Both the position numbers and the translations under genes were made by a program. The notes beneath the pieces were generated by a model. That model was not told where the DNA came from. It was given only the letters and a program-made list of their open reading frames with translations, and made no database searches. A stretch of DNA of 64,000 nt. It comes from Hydrogenophaga sp. GTDB lineage: Bacteria; Pseudomonadota; Gammaproteobacteria; Burkholderiales; Burkholderiaceae_C. Below, piece after piece: positions 32,296-41,436 of this stretch. Within the stretch, counting starts at the first letter, position 1, and every line of letters starts with the position of its first letter. The stretch spans positions 1 through 64,000 of the forward strand of contig NZ_JADMJO010000018.1 in NCBI RefSeq assembly GCF_018780385.1, given 5' to 3'.

Positions 32296-34293
32296 TCAAG
32301 CCGGGCTGACTTCGGCCAGCACCTGGTGGCGCTCAACCATGTCGCCAACCCGGCAGCGCAGGCTGCTCAGGCTGCCTTCGAACGGCGCCGTGACGTGCAA
32401 CTCCATCTTCATCGATTCGAGCACGATCACGGTCTGGCCGATGGCAACCTTCTCACCGACCACCGACTTGACCGCCACCACCTTGCCCATCATCGGCGCG
32501 CCCAGTTGCCCGCTGGCGGCAGCGTCACCGGCGCCCCCCCCCAGATAGGGTCGTGCCGTGAACAAGCTGCTGCCCAACGCACTGGCGAGTTCGGTCTGCC
32601 GCGCGTCGCCCCGGATCGTCAGTTCCAGCGCCCGCCCGCCACATTGCAGCAGGAAGCGTCCGGCCGCGAGCGGCTGGAGCGTGGCGCTCACCTGCTGTTC
32701 GCCAATGACCAGCGTACTGCTGCCCTGGTCATCGCGCATCGAAAACCGCACTGGCCACTCCGCCGCGCCCGCCTTCAACACAAGGACCGGCTGGGGTGCG
32801 GCCTGAATCGGCCCACTGCTCAGGCGCCAGCCCGTGAAACCGTCCCAGAGGGTCCAGCAGCCCAGCGCGGACGACTCGGCACGCCGTTGCGCCAGCCAGT
32901 GCAGCGCGGCAGCAGCCAGATGCTCAAGAGGCGGCGCGGCGGGAGCCACCACGCCGCGCTGCGCGTGGCGCTCGTCGATCAGGCGGGTGTGAAATGTGGC
33001 ATCGCGGGTCTCCGGCCATTCCAGCAGTTCATGCAGAAATTCCAGGTTGGTGACCAGGCCGATCACCGTGCTTTCGCGTAATCCGGCCACCAGCGCCCGG
33101 CGCGCCGACTCGCGGTCGGGCCCGTGCGCGATGAGCTTGGCGATCATTGAGTCGTAGTGCGGCGAGATTTCGTCGCCGCTGTCTACCCCGGACTCAATGC
33201 GCACGCCCGCGCGCGAAAAATCGACCACCTGCAGCCGCCCGGTGGCCGGTAAAAATCCCGCAGCGGCGTCTTCAGCGCACAGCCTGGCCTCGAAGGCGTG
33301 ACCGGTGCACCGCACGTCGGCTTGCGCCAGCGGCAGGCTGTCGGTGTCGGCAATGCGCAGTTGCAGTTCGACCAGATCGAGGCCAGTGACTTCTTCGGTC
33401 ACCGGGTGTTCGACCTGCAGGCGCGGATTGACCTCCAGGAAATAATGTTCCTCGCCCGTGACGACAAACTCCACCGTGCCCAGGCCGCGGTAATTCACGC
33501 CAGAGGCCAGCTTGACCGCATCGGCCAGGATAGCTTCACGCAGACGCGGGCTGAGACCGCTTGACGGCGCTTCTTCAATCACTTTTTGATGGCGCCGCTG
33601 CAAGGTGCACTCGCGCTCGAACAGGTGGATGGCGTGGCCCTGGCCATCACCGGCCACCTGCACCTCCAGGTGGCGCACATGCGGCAGGTAGCGCTCGACG
33701 ATCAGTTCGCCGTTGCCGAAGGCTTTTTCGGCCTCGCGCATGGCACTCTCGATGCGCGACTCCAGCCCCTCCAGCGTCTCGACCACCGCCATGCCACGGC
33801 CACCGCCACCAGCCACGGCCTTGAGCAGCACGGGCAGCTTCATACCGCGCACCAGATTCAACACCTCGGCTGGGTCGGTCATGCCGCTTTCGCTGCCGGG
33901 AATGACCGGCACGCCGAGGCGGGCTGCCTCGCGCTTGGCACTGGCTTTGCCGCCGACGCGCTCAATGGTGTCGGCCCGGGGTCCAATGAAGGTCAAGCCA
34001 GCCGCATCCAGTGCGCGCACAAAGGCCGGATTTTCCGAGACAAAACCATAGCCCGGATGAACGGCGTCGGCGCCCACACGCCGGGCCGCCGCGATGATGG
34101 CATCGATGTTCAGATAACTCTCGCTGGGCGCTGCACCCCCGAGTTCGACCGATTCACCGATCTCACGCACATGGCGGGAAAACCGGTCGGCACTGGAGTG
34201 CACGGTGGCCACTTCCAGGCCGAGCTTGCGGCAGGTGCGGGCAATGCGGCAGGCGATTTCGCCGCGGTTGGCAATGAGGACTTTCTTAAGCAT
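32296..34293 (-). CDS. Acyl-CoA carboxylase biotin carboxylase/BCCP subunit (2)
   Basis: A 665-residue alpha subunit with LIANRGEIACRIARTCRKLG at the N-terminus, AVAGGGGRGMAVVE, RECTLQRRHQKVIEEAPSS and the biotin site LESMKMELH in the last 60 residues. The start is the ATG at 34293 (GGAG ribosome site, 6 bases away), not the TTG two codons upstream. It is clearly a separate gene from the one at 26217, not a recent duplicate, as the middle regions differ substantially. It forms a pair with the carboxyltransferase at 34360, 66 bases upstream in the transcript. Confidence 0.93.
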   Translation of the reverse strand: MLKKVLIANRGEIACRIARTCRKLGLEVATVHSSADRFSRHVREIGESVELGGAAPSESYLNIDAIIAAARRVGADAVHPGYGFVSENPAFVRALDAAGLTFIGPRADTIERVGGKASAKREAARLGVPVIPGSESGMTDPAEVLNLVRGMKLPVLLKAVAGGGGRGMAVVETLEGLESRIESAMREAEKAFGNGELIVERYLPHVRHLEVQVAGDGQGHAIHLFERECTLQRRHQKVIEEAPSSGLSPRLREAILADAVKLASGVNYRGLGTVEFVVTGEEHYFLEVNPRLQVEHPVTEEVTGLDLVELQLRIADTDSLPLAQADVRCTGHAFEARLCAEDAAAGFLPATGRLQVVDFSRAGVRIESGVDSGDEISPHYDSMIAKLIAHGPDRESARRALVAGLRESTVIGLVTNLEFLHELLEWPETRDATFHTRLIDERHAQRGVVAPAAPPLEHLAAAALHWLAQRRAESSALGCWTLWDGFTGWRLSSGPIQAAPQPVLVLKAGAAEWPVRFSMRDDQGSSTLVIGEQQVSATLQPLAAGRFLLQCGGRALELTIRGDARQTELASALGSSLFTARPYLGGGAGDAAASGQLGAPMMGKVVAVKSVVGEKVAIGQTVIVLESMKMELHVTAPFEGSLSSLRCRVGDMVERHQVLAEVSPA

Positions 34294-34359
34294 GCCCAAC
34301 TCCTGCGGCGAAGTGGGTCATCAATACGGTGTGGATGCGTTGCATGGCTGGCGTCCTTG

Positions 34360-35967
34360 TTAAAAACGGAAGACACCGAACGGCGTCGGTTTGGCGGCAG
34401 TACGGGATGCGAGGTCGAGCAGCAGTCCCATGGCGTCGCGTGTTTCCACCGGATCGATGATGCCGTCCACCCACAAATTCGAGGAGAAGTTCGCAGCAGG
34501 CTGGAAGTCTTCGTAAATCTTGCGTACCGGCGCCTTGAACGCCTCTTCTTCCTCGGGCGTCCACTCTTTTCCCTCGGTCTTGTTGATCTGTTTGCGCACC
34601 AGCGCCATCACTGTGGCGGCCTGATCCGGACCCATGATGGCCGCGCGACCGGTCGGCCAAGCAAACATCGCGGTCGGGTTGAACGGGCGGCCACACATCG
34701 CCAGGTAGCCGGCGCCGTAAGAGGCGCCCATGATGATGGTGTACTTGGGCACGTTGGCCGAGGCCATCGCCGTGATCATCTTGGCCCCGGCTTTGGCAAT
34801 GCCAGCCTGCTCGGCGGCGCGCCCGACCATGAAGCCGGTCACGTCGGCCATGAACAGCAGCGGGATGTCTCGCTGGCAGCACAGATCGATGAAGTGCGCC
34901 GCCTTCATCGCGCTTTCCGGGAACAGCACGCCCTGGTTGGCCAGGATGCCAACCTCGTGGCCATGGATGCGCGCAAAGCCGGTCAGCAGGGTGTCGCCGT
35001 ACATCGGCTTGAATTCCTGGAACCGGCTGTCATCGACGAAACGCGCCAGAATCTCGCGCGTGTCGGTCGGGATTTTGGTGTCGCGGCTGATGATGCCGTA
35101 AATCTCGCGCGGATCGAAGCGCGGAGGCACCGACGGCTGACGCGTCCAGCGTGGCTTGGGCTGCTCACCCAGGTCCCGTACGATTTCACGCGTGATGGCC
35201 AGCGCGTGGCGGTCATCTTCGGCAATATGATCAGTGACACCGCTGACGCTGCAGTGCATCTTGGCGCCGCCCAGCGACTCTGCATCCACCGTCTCGCCGG
35301 TGGCGGCAAAGGTCAACTCGGGGCCACCGAGGTACATATAGCCTTGTTCCTTGACAATCACCGCCTCGTCGCACAGCGCCGGGATGTAGGCGCCACCAGC
35401 CGTGCAAGGCCCCATCACCACGGCAATCTGCTGGATACCCTCGGCCGACATGCGTACCTGGTTGTTGAAAATGCTGCCGAACTGCCCCACATCGGGAAAG
35501 ATGTTGGCCATCTCCGGCAGGAAGGCGCCACCGCTGTCCACCAGCGTAATGCAGGGCAATCGGTGTGCCCAGGCAATTTGCTGCGCCCGCACATGCTTCT
35601 TGCAGGTCATGCCGTAGTAGGTGCCACCCTTTACGGTGGCGTCGTTGGCAATGATCATGCACGGACGGCCCTGCACCAGACCGATGCCGGTGATGATGCT
35701 GGCACCCGGCGGCACGCCGTCGTACATGTCCTCGCCGGCAAGCATGCCGACCTCTAGGAAAGGCGAACCTGGATCGAGCAGCACCTCGACGCGATGGCGC
35801 GGCAGGATCTTGTTGCGCGCCAGGTGTTTTTCCCGCGCTTTCAGAGGGCCACCGGCCAGCGCCAATTGGCGACGACTCTGCAGGTCCGCAATCACGGCCT
35901 GGTAGGCTTTTTGGTTGAGCCGAAATTCGTCGTCGGAAGTCGATATGCGGGAGGAGAGGATGGTCAT
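34360..35967 (-). CDS. Acyl-CoA carboxylase carboxyltransferase subunit (2)
   Basis: A 535-residue carboxyltransferase with GGTYYGMTCKKHVRAQQIAW, LVDSGGAFLPEMANIFPD, CTAGGAYIPALCDEA and GASYGAGYLAMCGRPF. It is about the length of geranyl-CoA carboxylase and 3-methylcrotonyl-CoA carboxylase beta subunits. GGTYY and the MANIFPD text recall the geranyl-CoA (AtuC) group as I remember it, while the other copy (29075) departs from both. This suggests, but does not prove, that this pair handles a longer isoprenoid acyl-CoA. Confidence 0.91.
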   Translation of the reverse strand: MTILSSRISTSDDEFRLNQKAYQAVIADLQSRRQLALAGGPLKAREKHLARNKILPRHRVEVLLDPGSPFLEVGMLAGEDMYDGVPPGASIITGIGLVQGRPCMIIANDATVKGGTYYGMTCKKHVRAQQIAWAHRLPCITLVDSGGAFLPEMANIFPDVGQFGSIFNNQVRMSAEGIQQIAVVMGPCTAGGAYIPALCDEAVIVKEQGYMYLGGPELTFAATGETVDAESLGGAKMHCSVSGVTDHIAEDDRHALAITREIVRDLGEQPKPRWTRQPSVPPRFDPREIYGIISRDTKIPTDTREILARFVDDSRFQEFKPMYGDTLLTGFARIHGHEVGILANQGVLFPESAMKAAHFIDLCCQRDIPLLFMADVTGFMVGRAAEQAGIAKAGAKMITAMASANVPKYTIIMGASYGAGYLAMCGRPFNPTAMFAWPTGRAAIMGPDQAATVMALVRKQINKTEGKEWTPEEEEAFKAPVRKIYEDFQPAANFSSNLWVDGIIDPVETRDAMGLLLDLASRTAAKPTPFGVFRF

Positions 35968-36007
35968 ATGTGATTGCGCCTATTCGCGAGACAAAGCATT
36001 CAGCTTC

Positions 36008-36796
36008 TCAGGCCTTGAACACCGGTGTACGGCGCGCCTCGAAGGCCGCCAGACCTTCGCTGACGTCGTCATCGAGCAGAGCCGCGCTGGCCAGGTCTTC
36101 CTCAAGCTGGAGACCGACCTCCGACGAACCCTCCATGCCTTGCCGTGCCAAACGTTTCATGGTGGCCATGCCGATGCGGCTGCGCGTGGCGATCTTGCTG
36201 CAATACGCCAGCGCCGCTTCACCCAACTGCTCAGGCTCGACCACATAGTTCACCAGCCCCCACTGCTCGGCGGTGGCGGCATCGATCCAGCGCGCCGAAA
36301 AGAACAGGTCCAGGCCACGGCGCAGACCCGCAATGCGTGGCATGCGCTGGCTGCCGCCCCAGCCGGGAATCAGGCCGAACTGGGCATGCTGGTCGCCAAA
36401 GCGCGCGTCCTTGGCCGCAAAGATGATGTCGCAGGCCAGCATCAGTTCGCTGCCACCGGCCAGGGTCAGACCCTGGCAGGCCGCCACCACCGGCAAATCG
36501 CTGCGTTCCAGGCGCTTGAGCACGCTGTGACCATAGCTGATGAAGTGCTTGAGCCTGGCTGGATCGCCACGCAGCGACTTCACCTCATCCAGGTCGGCGC
36601 CGGTGCAGAAGTGCTTGCCTTGCGCCCGGATCAGAATGGCGCGCACACCGGAGTCGGGTTTCTCGAACCCGTCGATGGCGGCCTCGATGGCCGCATGAAC
36701 GGACATCGACAGGCAATTGAATTTTTCGGGGCGGGCTAACTCGATAATTCCAACGGCGCCGGCACGGCTGATCTCCACTGGGGATGTCTGAATCAT
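36008..36796 (-). CDS. Enoyl-CoA hydratase/isomerase family protein
   Basis: A 262-residue crotonase whose start at MIQTSPVEIS overlaps the acyl-CoA dehydrogenase stop by 4 bases. The first catalytic Glu is present in GGSELMLACD, whereas the second position is His in GDQHAQFGLIPG. Such DQH variants occur in several hydratases and isomerases of branched or cyclic acyl-CoAs. The C-terminal FEARRTPVF is typical. It sits between the second carboxylase and ACAD 3 and may hydrate or isomerise the product of ACAD 3. Confidence 0.86.
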   Translation of the reverse strand: MIQTSPVEISRAGAVGIIELARPEKFNCLSMSVHAAIEAAIDGFEKPDSGVRAILIRAQGKHFCTGADLDEVKSLRGDPARLKHFISYGHSVLKRLERSDLPVVAACQGLTLAGGSELMLACDIIFAAKDARFGDQHAQFGLIPGWGGSQRMPRIAGLRRGLDLFFSARWIDAATAEQWGLVNYVVEPEQLGEAALAYCSKIATRSRIGMATMKRLARQGMEGSSEVGLQLEEDLASAALLDDDVSEGLAAFEARRTPVFKA

Positions 36797-37959
36797 TTCT
36801 TGCTCTCCTTGGCGTACTGCACGGCGGCGCGGCCCACGCGCTCGCGAGCAACGATCAACTTCATGATCTGCGCCGTGCCGTCGCCGATTTCCAAGCCCAT
36901 CACGTCGCGCAGACGCTGCTGGTGGGGCAGGTCCATCGACCAGCCGTAGTGCCCAAACGTCAGCAGGCATTGGTGGATCGCGTCGAAAGCGGTCTTGGGG
37001 CCCATCCACTTGACCATGGCCGCTTCCGCGGTGTGCGGCTGGCCGGCGTCGCGCAAGGCCAGGCCGTGGTAGCAGAGCTGGCGGCAGGCGGCAATCAGGG
37101 TCTCAAACTCGACAATGGGAAAGCTCACGCCCTGGTACTGCGCCAGCGGCGCGCCAAAGGTCTGGCGCTCCTTGACGTATTCCCAAGTTTCGTCGATCGA
37201 CGCCTGTGCGGCGGCTACGCATTGCAGTGCGATCAGAATGCGACTGAAGTCGAAGCCCTGCATCACCTGCGTGAAGCCTTTGCCCTCGTCGCCCAGCCGG
37301 TTCTCGACCGGCACCCGCACATCGTCGAAAAAAACCGAGCCACGGCCGATGATCTTGCTGCCAACATCGTTGAATCGCGTGCGTTGCACGCCGGGCTGAT
37401 TCAGATCGACCAAGAAGGCACTGATACCGCGCGCGACATCCTCGGGCTTTCCGGTGCGCGCGAACAGCACCATGGCATCGGCCTGGTCGGCAAAGGTGAT
37501 CGAGGTTTTCTCGCCGGAAAGCACGTACTCGTCGCCCACGCGACGCGCCTTGAGTTGCAGATTGGCGGCATCCGAGCCGCCCCGTGGTTCGGTCAGCCCC
37601 AGCGCGACGATGGCCTCGCCCGCCACGATCCGGCTGTTCCAGGTGCGCGCCAGCTCGGGGGACGCATTGGCATGAATGATGGCGCCCATCAGCGAACTGA
37701 GCAACTGCATGTAGCTGACGTTGAAGTCGCCATAGGCGATCTCCTCGGTGATGAGGCCAGCCGTGACACCACTCAAGCCCAAACCGCCATATTCCTCGGG
37801 CAGATCAACACCGATCAGACCGAGTGAACCCATTTCCTTGAACAACGCCCGGTCGATGCCAGGTTGCGATTCGCGCTTCTGGTAATCGGGCCTGAGCTTC
37901 TCTCGTGCAAAGCGGCGCGCCACGTCACGCAGCGCAATCTGGTCATCGTCGAACATCAT
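36793..37959 (-). CDS. Acyl-CoA dehydrogenase (ACAD 3), Asp at base position
   Basis: A 388-residue acyl-CoA dehydrogenase and the first gene of the long minus-strand operon. It has GLTEPRGGSDAA at the FAD loop and EIGDGTAQIMKLIVARERVGR at the C-terminus, where the canonical EGT is DGT. An Asp base is known from cyclohexane-1-carboxyl-CoA type dehydrogenases (in a different position), so an alicyclic substrate is possible, but that is inference. A GGAGA site precedes the ATG at 37959, which is followed directly by a second ATG. The upstream region is shared with the divergent FadH-like operon. Confidence 0.88.
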   Translation of the reverse strand: MMFDDDQIALRDVARRFAREKLRPDYQKRESQPGIDRALFKEMGSLGLIGVDLPEEYGGLGLSGVTAGLITEEIAYGDFNVSYMQLLSSLMGAIIHANASPELARTWNSRIVAGEAIVALGLTEPRGGSDAANLQLKARRVGDEYVLSGEKTSITFADQADAMVLFARTGKPEDVARGISAFLVDLNQPGVQRTRFNDVGSKIIGRGSVFFDDVRVPVENRLGDEGKGFTQVMQGFDFSRILIALQCVAAAQASIDETWEYVKERQTFGAPLAQYQGVSFPIVEFETLIAACRQLCYHGLALRDAGQPHTAEAAMVKWMGPKTAFDAIHQCLLTFGHYGWSMDLPHQQRLRDVMGLEIGDGTAQIMKLIVARERVGRAAVQYAKESKK

Positions 37960-38115
37960 GGGTAAATCTCCTGACTGACTGTTGTCGAAATCGCCGCCTG
38001 CATCACACCGTCAATCCGGACGAAGAATTTGAGGTGCTCGCCAATTGCATGGCTGGTCGTTGTCGCATGATATCATCGAACAGGTGTTAGTTAGATTTTT
38101 AAAGAGGCGTTCCCC
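37960..38115. promoter_or_regulatory. Divergent promoter region with candidate TetR half-operator
   Basis: This 156-base gap separates the two longest divergent operons and must contain both promoters. It holds a short palindrome, ATGATATCAT, at 38067-38076. On the minus strand, 38096 to 38079 reads ATCTAACTAACACCTGTT, whose left half agrees at 9 of 10 positions with the palindromic motif at 50509-50526. The right half is degenerate. The FadH-like gene has an AAAGAGG ribosome site just upstream of its ATG. Confidence 0.5.
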
Positions 38116-40170
38116 ATGTCCACCGAAGCCACTGTTTTCTTTCCGACGCTACTCTCCGTCCTGAAGGTAGGCGCGCACACCTTTCGCAACCGAACGCTGA
38201 TGGGATCGATGCACACACGTCTGGAGTCGCTGGATCGGTCGATCGACCGGCTGTCCCTGTTCTATGCCGAGCGCGCACGCGGCGGCGCGGGCCTGATTGT
38301 CACGGGCGGCTATGCCCCCTGCCAGGACGGCCTGCTGGATGAAACGGGTCCCCTGCTTGTCACGACGGCACAAGCCGATGTGCTCAGACCGATCCCTCAG
38401 GCGGTGCACGCCGAGGGCGGCAAGATCATTCTGCAAATCCTGCACACAGGGCGCTACGCAAAAGTCGCCAGGCCAGTGGGCGCTTCTGACATCCCCTCCC
38501 CGATCAACTCCCGCGCGCCTCGCGCCTTGAGCACGGCCGAAGTCTGGCAAACGGTGGAAGACTATGTACGCTGTGCCGAACTGGCGCAACGCGCCGGCTT
38601 CGACGGCGTCGAGATCATGGGCTCGGAGGGCTACCTGCTCAACCAGTTCACCGTCACGCGCACGAACAACCGCAGCGACGAATTTGGCGGCAGCATGGAA
38701 AATCGTCATCGCCTGCCGGTGGAGATCGTGCGGCGCACGCGCGAACGCCTGGGGTCGCAGTTTCTGCTCATGTATCGGGTTTCGGCGCTCGATCTGGTCG
38801 AGGGCGGTGCCCCGGCTGACGACATCATCCAGCTCGCCCAGGCGGTGCAGGCCGCAGGCGCTGACATCCTCAATACAGGCATCGGCTGGCACGAAGCGCG
38901 CATCCCGACCATTGCCTACGTGGTGCCGCGCGCGGCGTGGCGCTTTGCGGCGGCCCGCATCAAACAAGCAGTGACGATTCCTGTCATCGTCTCCAACCGG
39001 ATCAACACGCCCGATCTGGCCGAAGAAATCCTGGCCAGCGGTGACGCCGATATGGTGTCGATGGCGCGCCCCTTCCTGGCCGATGCCGACTTCGTACGCA
39101 AGGCGGCGCAGGGCCGCGCCGATGAGATCAACACCTGCATCGCCTGCAACCAAGCCTGTCTCGACTACATCTTCGCCGACCGCCCCGCCACCTGTCTGGT
39201 CAATCCACGCGCCGGGCGCGAGCTGGAGTTCTCGCTGATGCCGTCACGGGCCATGCAGCGCAAGGTGGCGGTGATCGGTGCCGGCGCGGCCGGACTGGCC
39301 TGCGCGCTGACTGCGGCGGAACGCGGTCATGCGGTCACCCTGTTCGAGGCTGGACCCGAGATTGGCGGCCAGTTGAACCTGGCCCGGGCCGTGCCGGGCA
39401 AGCAGGAGTTCAACGAACTGTTGCGCTATTTCAGGCAAGGCGTGGCTCGGCATGGCGTGACGCTCAGGCTCAACAGCCGGGCGGATGCCCCATCTCTCGC
39501 TGCCGGTCACTACGACCGCATCGTGATAGCCACCGGCGTGCGCCCGCGCCTGCCGCAGCTCCTGGGCATGGCTCACCCGAAAGTGATGAGCTATGCCGAT
39601 CTGCTGTCGGGTCGGGTGCAGGCAGGCCGCCGGGTCGCGGTGATCGGCGCCGGTGGCATCGGTTTCGATGTAGCCACCTTCCTGCTGCATGACGAGCATG
39701 AGGGTAACGCTGCCAACGCGCCTCAGGCGCTTGAGCAGTTTTACGCTGAATGGGGCGTCGATACCTCGCCCGCAGCTGCGGGTGGCCTCAAACCGGCACA
39801 GCCAATCAGCGCGCCACGCGAAGTCACCCTGTTGCAGAGAAAACCTGAAAAGCCTGGACGCAGTCTGGGTATGTCCACTGGCTGGGCACTCAAGGCCGAG
39901 CTGGCGCGGCGCGGCCTGCGCACGCTGCCAGGATGCGTCTATGAACACATCGATGACGCCGGGCTGCACCTGCGCGTCAACGGTGTACCGCAGACGCTGA
40001 ACGTGGACACCATCGTGATTTGCGCCGGCCAGGACAGCGAGAACGCGCTGGTCGCCGAATTGCGCGCGCTCGGCCTGGCGCCCGATGTCATCGGCGGCGC
40101 CGAGCTGGCCGCCGAACTCGACGCCTTGCGCGCCATTGACCAAGGCACACGCCTCGGTCTGGCGATTTGA
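38116..40170 (+). CDS. 2,4-dienoyl-CoA reductase-like FMN/FAD/4Fe-4S enzyme (FadH family)
   Basis: A 684-residue protein of the Old Yellow Enzyme/FadH family. The N-terminal TIM barrel binds FMN (residues 1 to about 340). A cysteine set (CIACNQACLD near 343 and ATCLVNP) binds a 4Fe-4S cluster, and the C-terminal half has the FAD motif VAVIGAGAAGLACAL near 384 and an NADPH motif VAVIGAGGIGFDVATF near 510. FadH enzymes reduce dienoyl-CoA double bonds. It starts the plus-strand operon, 18 bases ahead of ACAD 4. It may remove a double bond that blocks beta-oxidation of an unsaturated ring or side chain. Confidence 0.92.
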   Translation: MSTEATVFFPTLLSVLKVGAHTFRNRTLMGSMHTRLESLDRSIDRLSLFYAERARGGAGLIVTGGYAPCQDGLLDETGPLLVTTAQADVLRPIPQAVHAEGGKIILQILHTGRYAKVARPVGASDIPSPINSRAPRALSTAEVWQTVEDYVRCAELAQRAGFDGVEIMGSEGYLLNQFTVTRTNNRSDEFGGSMENRHRLPVEIVRRTRERLGSQFLLMYRVSALDLVEGGAPADDIIQLAQAVQAAGADILNTGIGWHEARIPTIAYVVPRAAWRFAAARIKQAVTIPVIVSNRINTPDLAEEILASGDADMVSMARPFLADADFVRKAAQGRADEINTCIACNQACLDYIFADRPATCLVNPRAGRELEFSLMPSRAMQRKVAVIGAGAAGLACALTAAERGHAVTLFEAGPEIGGQLNLARAVPGKQEFNELLRYFRQGVARHGVTLRLNSRADAPSLAAGHYDRIVIATGVRPRLPQLLGMAHPKVMSYADLLSGRVQAGRRVAVIGAGGIGFDVATFLLHDEHEGNAANAPQALEQFYAEWGVDTSPAAAGGLKPAQPISAPREVTLLQRKPEKPGRSLGMSTGWALKAELARRGLRTLPGCVYEHIDDAGLHLRVNGVPQTLNVDTIVICAGQDSENALVAELRALGLAPDVIGGAELAAELDALRAIDQGTRLGLAI

Positions 40171-40188
40171 GTCCACTGGAACACCACC

Positions 40189-41355
40189 ATGGATTTCGCC
40201 CACAACCAGGAACATGAAGCGATACGCGAAGCAATCGGCAAAATCTGCGCTCGCTTTGACGACAGCTACTGGCTCGAACGGGACCGGCTGGGCGGCTTTC
40301 CGCATGAGCTGCACCGCGCTCTAGCCGACGGCGGCTGGCTCGGCGTTTGTCTGCCACAGGAATATGGCGGCGTCGGACTGGGCATCAGTGAAGCGACCGT
40401 GATGATGCAGACCATCTCACAGTCGGGTGCGGGGCTGTCTGGCGCATCGGCGGTGCACATGAACATTTTCGGCTTGCAGCCCGTGGCGGTGTTTGGCAAC
40501 GAGGAGCAGAAACGCCGCATGCTGCCTCCGCTGATCCAGGGCAAGGAGAAAGCCTGCTTCGCCGTCACCGAGCCCAACACCGGCCTGAACACCACCCGTC
40601 TGAAAACCCGCGCCGAACGGGCAGGCGACCACTATGTGCTGTCTGGCCAGAAGGTCTGGATATCGACCGCCCAGGTGGCAGAGAAGATGCTCATTCTGGC
40701 GCGCACCACTCCGATCGAGGACTGCAAGAAACCGACCTTCGGCCTGAGCCTGTTCTACACCGACCTCGACCGCAGTTTTGTCGAGGTGCGCGAAATCGAA
40801 AAGATGGGACGCAAATCGGTCGACTCGAACGAACTCTTCATCGACGGCTTGCGCGTGCCGGTAGGAGACCGCATCGGCGAAGAAGGCCGCGGCTTTGAGT
40901 ACATCCTGCATGGCATGAACCCGGAGCGGGTGCTGATCGCGGGCGAGGCCGTCGGCCTGGGTCGGGCGGCGCTGCAGGTAGCCGTCAAGTACGCCCGCGA
41001 GCGCGTGGTCTTTGACCGGCCCATCGGGCAGAACCAGTCTATCCAGCATCCGCTGGCGCAATCATGGATGGAGCTTGAGGCCGCTGAAATGATGGCGATG
41101 CGCGCGGCCTGGAAATACGACAACAGCCTGCCCTGCGGCGCCGACGCAAATGCTGCCAAGTACATGGCGGCCGAGGCTGGTTTCAACGCCTGCCAGCGCG
41201 CCATGGCCACGCTGGGCGGCTATGGCTATGCCAAGGAATACCACGTCGAGCGTTATCTGCGCGAAATGATGATTCCGCGCATCGCGCCGATCAGCCCGCA
41301 ACTCATCCTGTGCTTCATCGCTGAGAAGGTGCTGGGCCTGCCCAAATCCTATTGA
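40189..41355 (+). CDS. Acyl-CoA dehydrogenase (ACAD 4)
   Basis: A 388-residue acyl-CoA dehydrogenase with AVTEPNTGLNTTRLK at the FAD loop and TLGGYGYAKEYHVERYLRE in the dimer interface. Glutamate in MNPERVLIAG suggests the isovaleryl-CoA-dehydrogenase-type catalytic base. The C-terminus has no EGT motif (RIAPISPQLI) and ends GLPKSY, just as ACAD 7 (48079) ends GLPRSY; the two also share an MDFAxNQE N-terminus and are paralogues. Substrate unknown; the region points to branched or ring-bearing acyl-CoAs. Confidence 0.89.
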   Translation: MDFAHNQEHEAIREAIGKICARFDDSYWLERDRLGGFPHELHRALADGGWLGVCLPQEYGGVGLGISEATVMMQTISQSGAGLSGASAVHMNIFGLQPVAVFGNEEQKRRMLPPLIQGKEKACFAVTEPNTGLNTTRLKTRAERAGDHYVLSGQKVWISTAQVAEKMLILARTTPIEDCKKPTFGLSLFYTDLDRSFVEVREIEKMGRKSVDSNELFIDGLRVPVGDRIGEEGRGFEYILHGMNPERVLIAGEAVGLGRAALQVAVKYARERVVFDRPIGQNQSIQHPLAQSWMELEAAEMMAMRAAWKYDNSLPCGADANAAKYMAAEAGFNACQRAMATLGGYGYAKEYHVERYLREMMIPRIAPISPQLILCFIAEKVLGLPKSY

Positions 41356-41436
41356 CATTCACGAGCTCGCGACCGATTTTCTTCCCGCTGAGGCCAGCAA
41401 TACCCTATTTTTACCCAGGCCAGCACCCACCCCATC

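Noticed and set aside
33586-35757. Plus-strand 723-codon frame opposite the second carboxylase genes
   Set aside because: Same reason: the minus strand carries canonical biotin carboxylase and carboxyltransferase motifs through the whole stretch.
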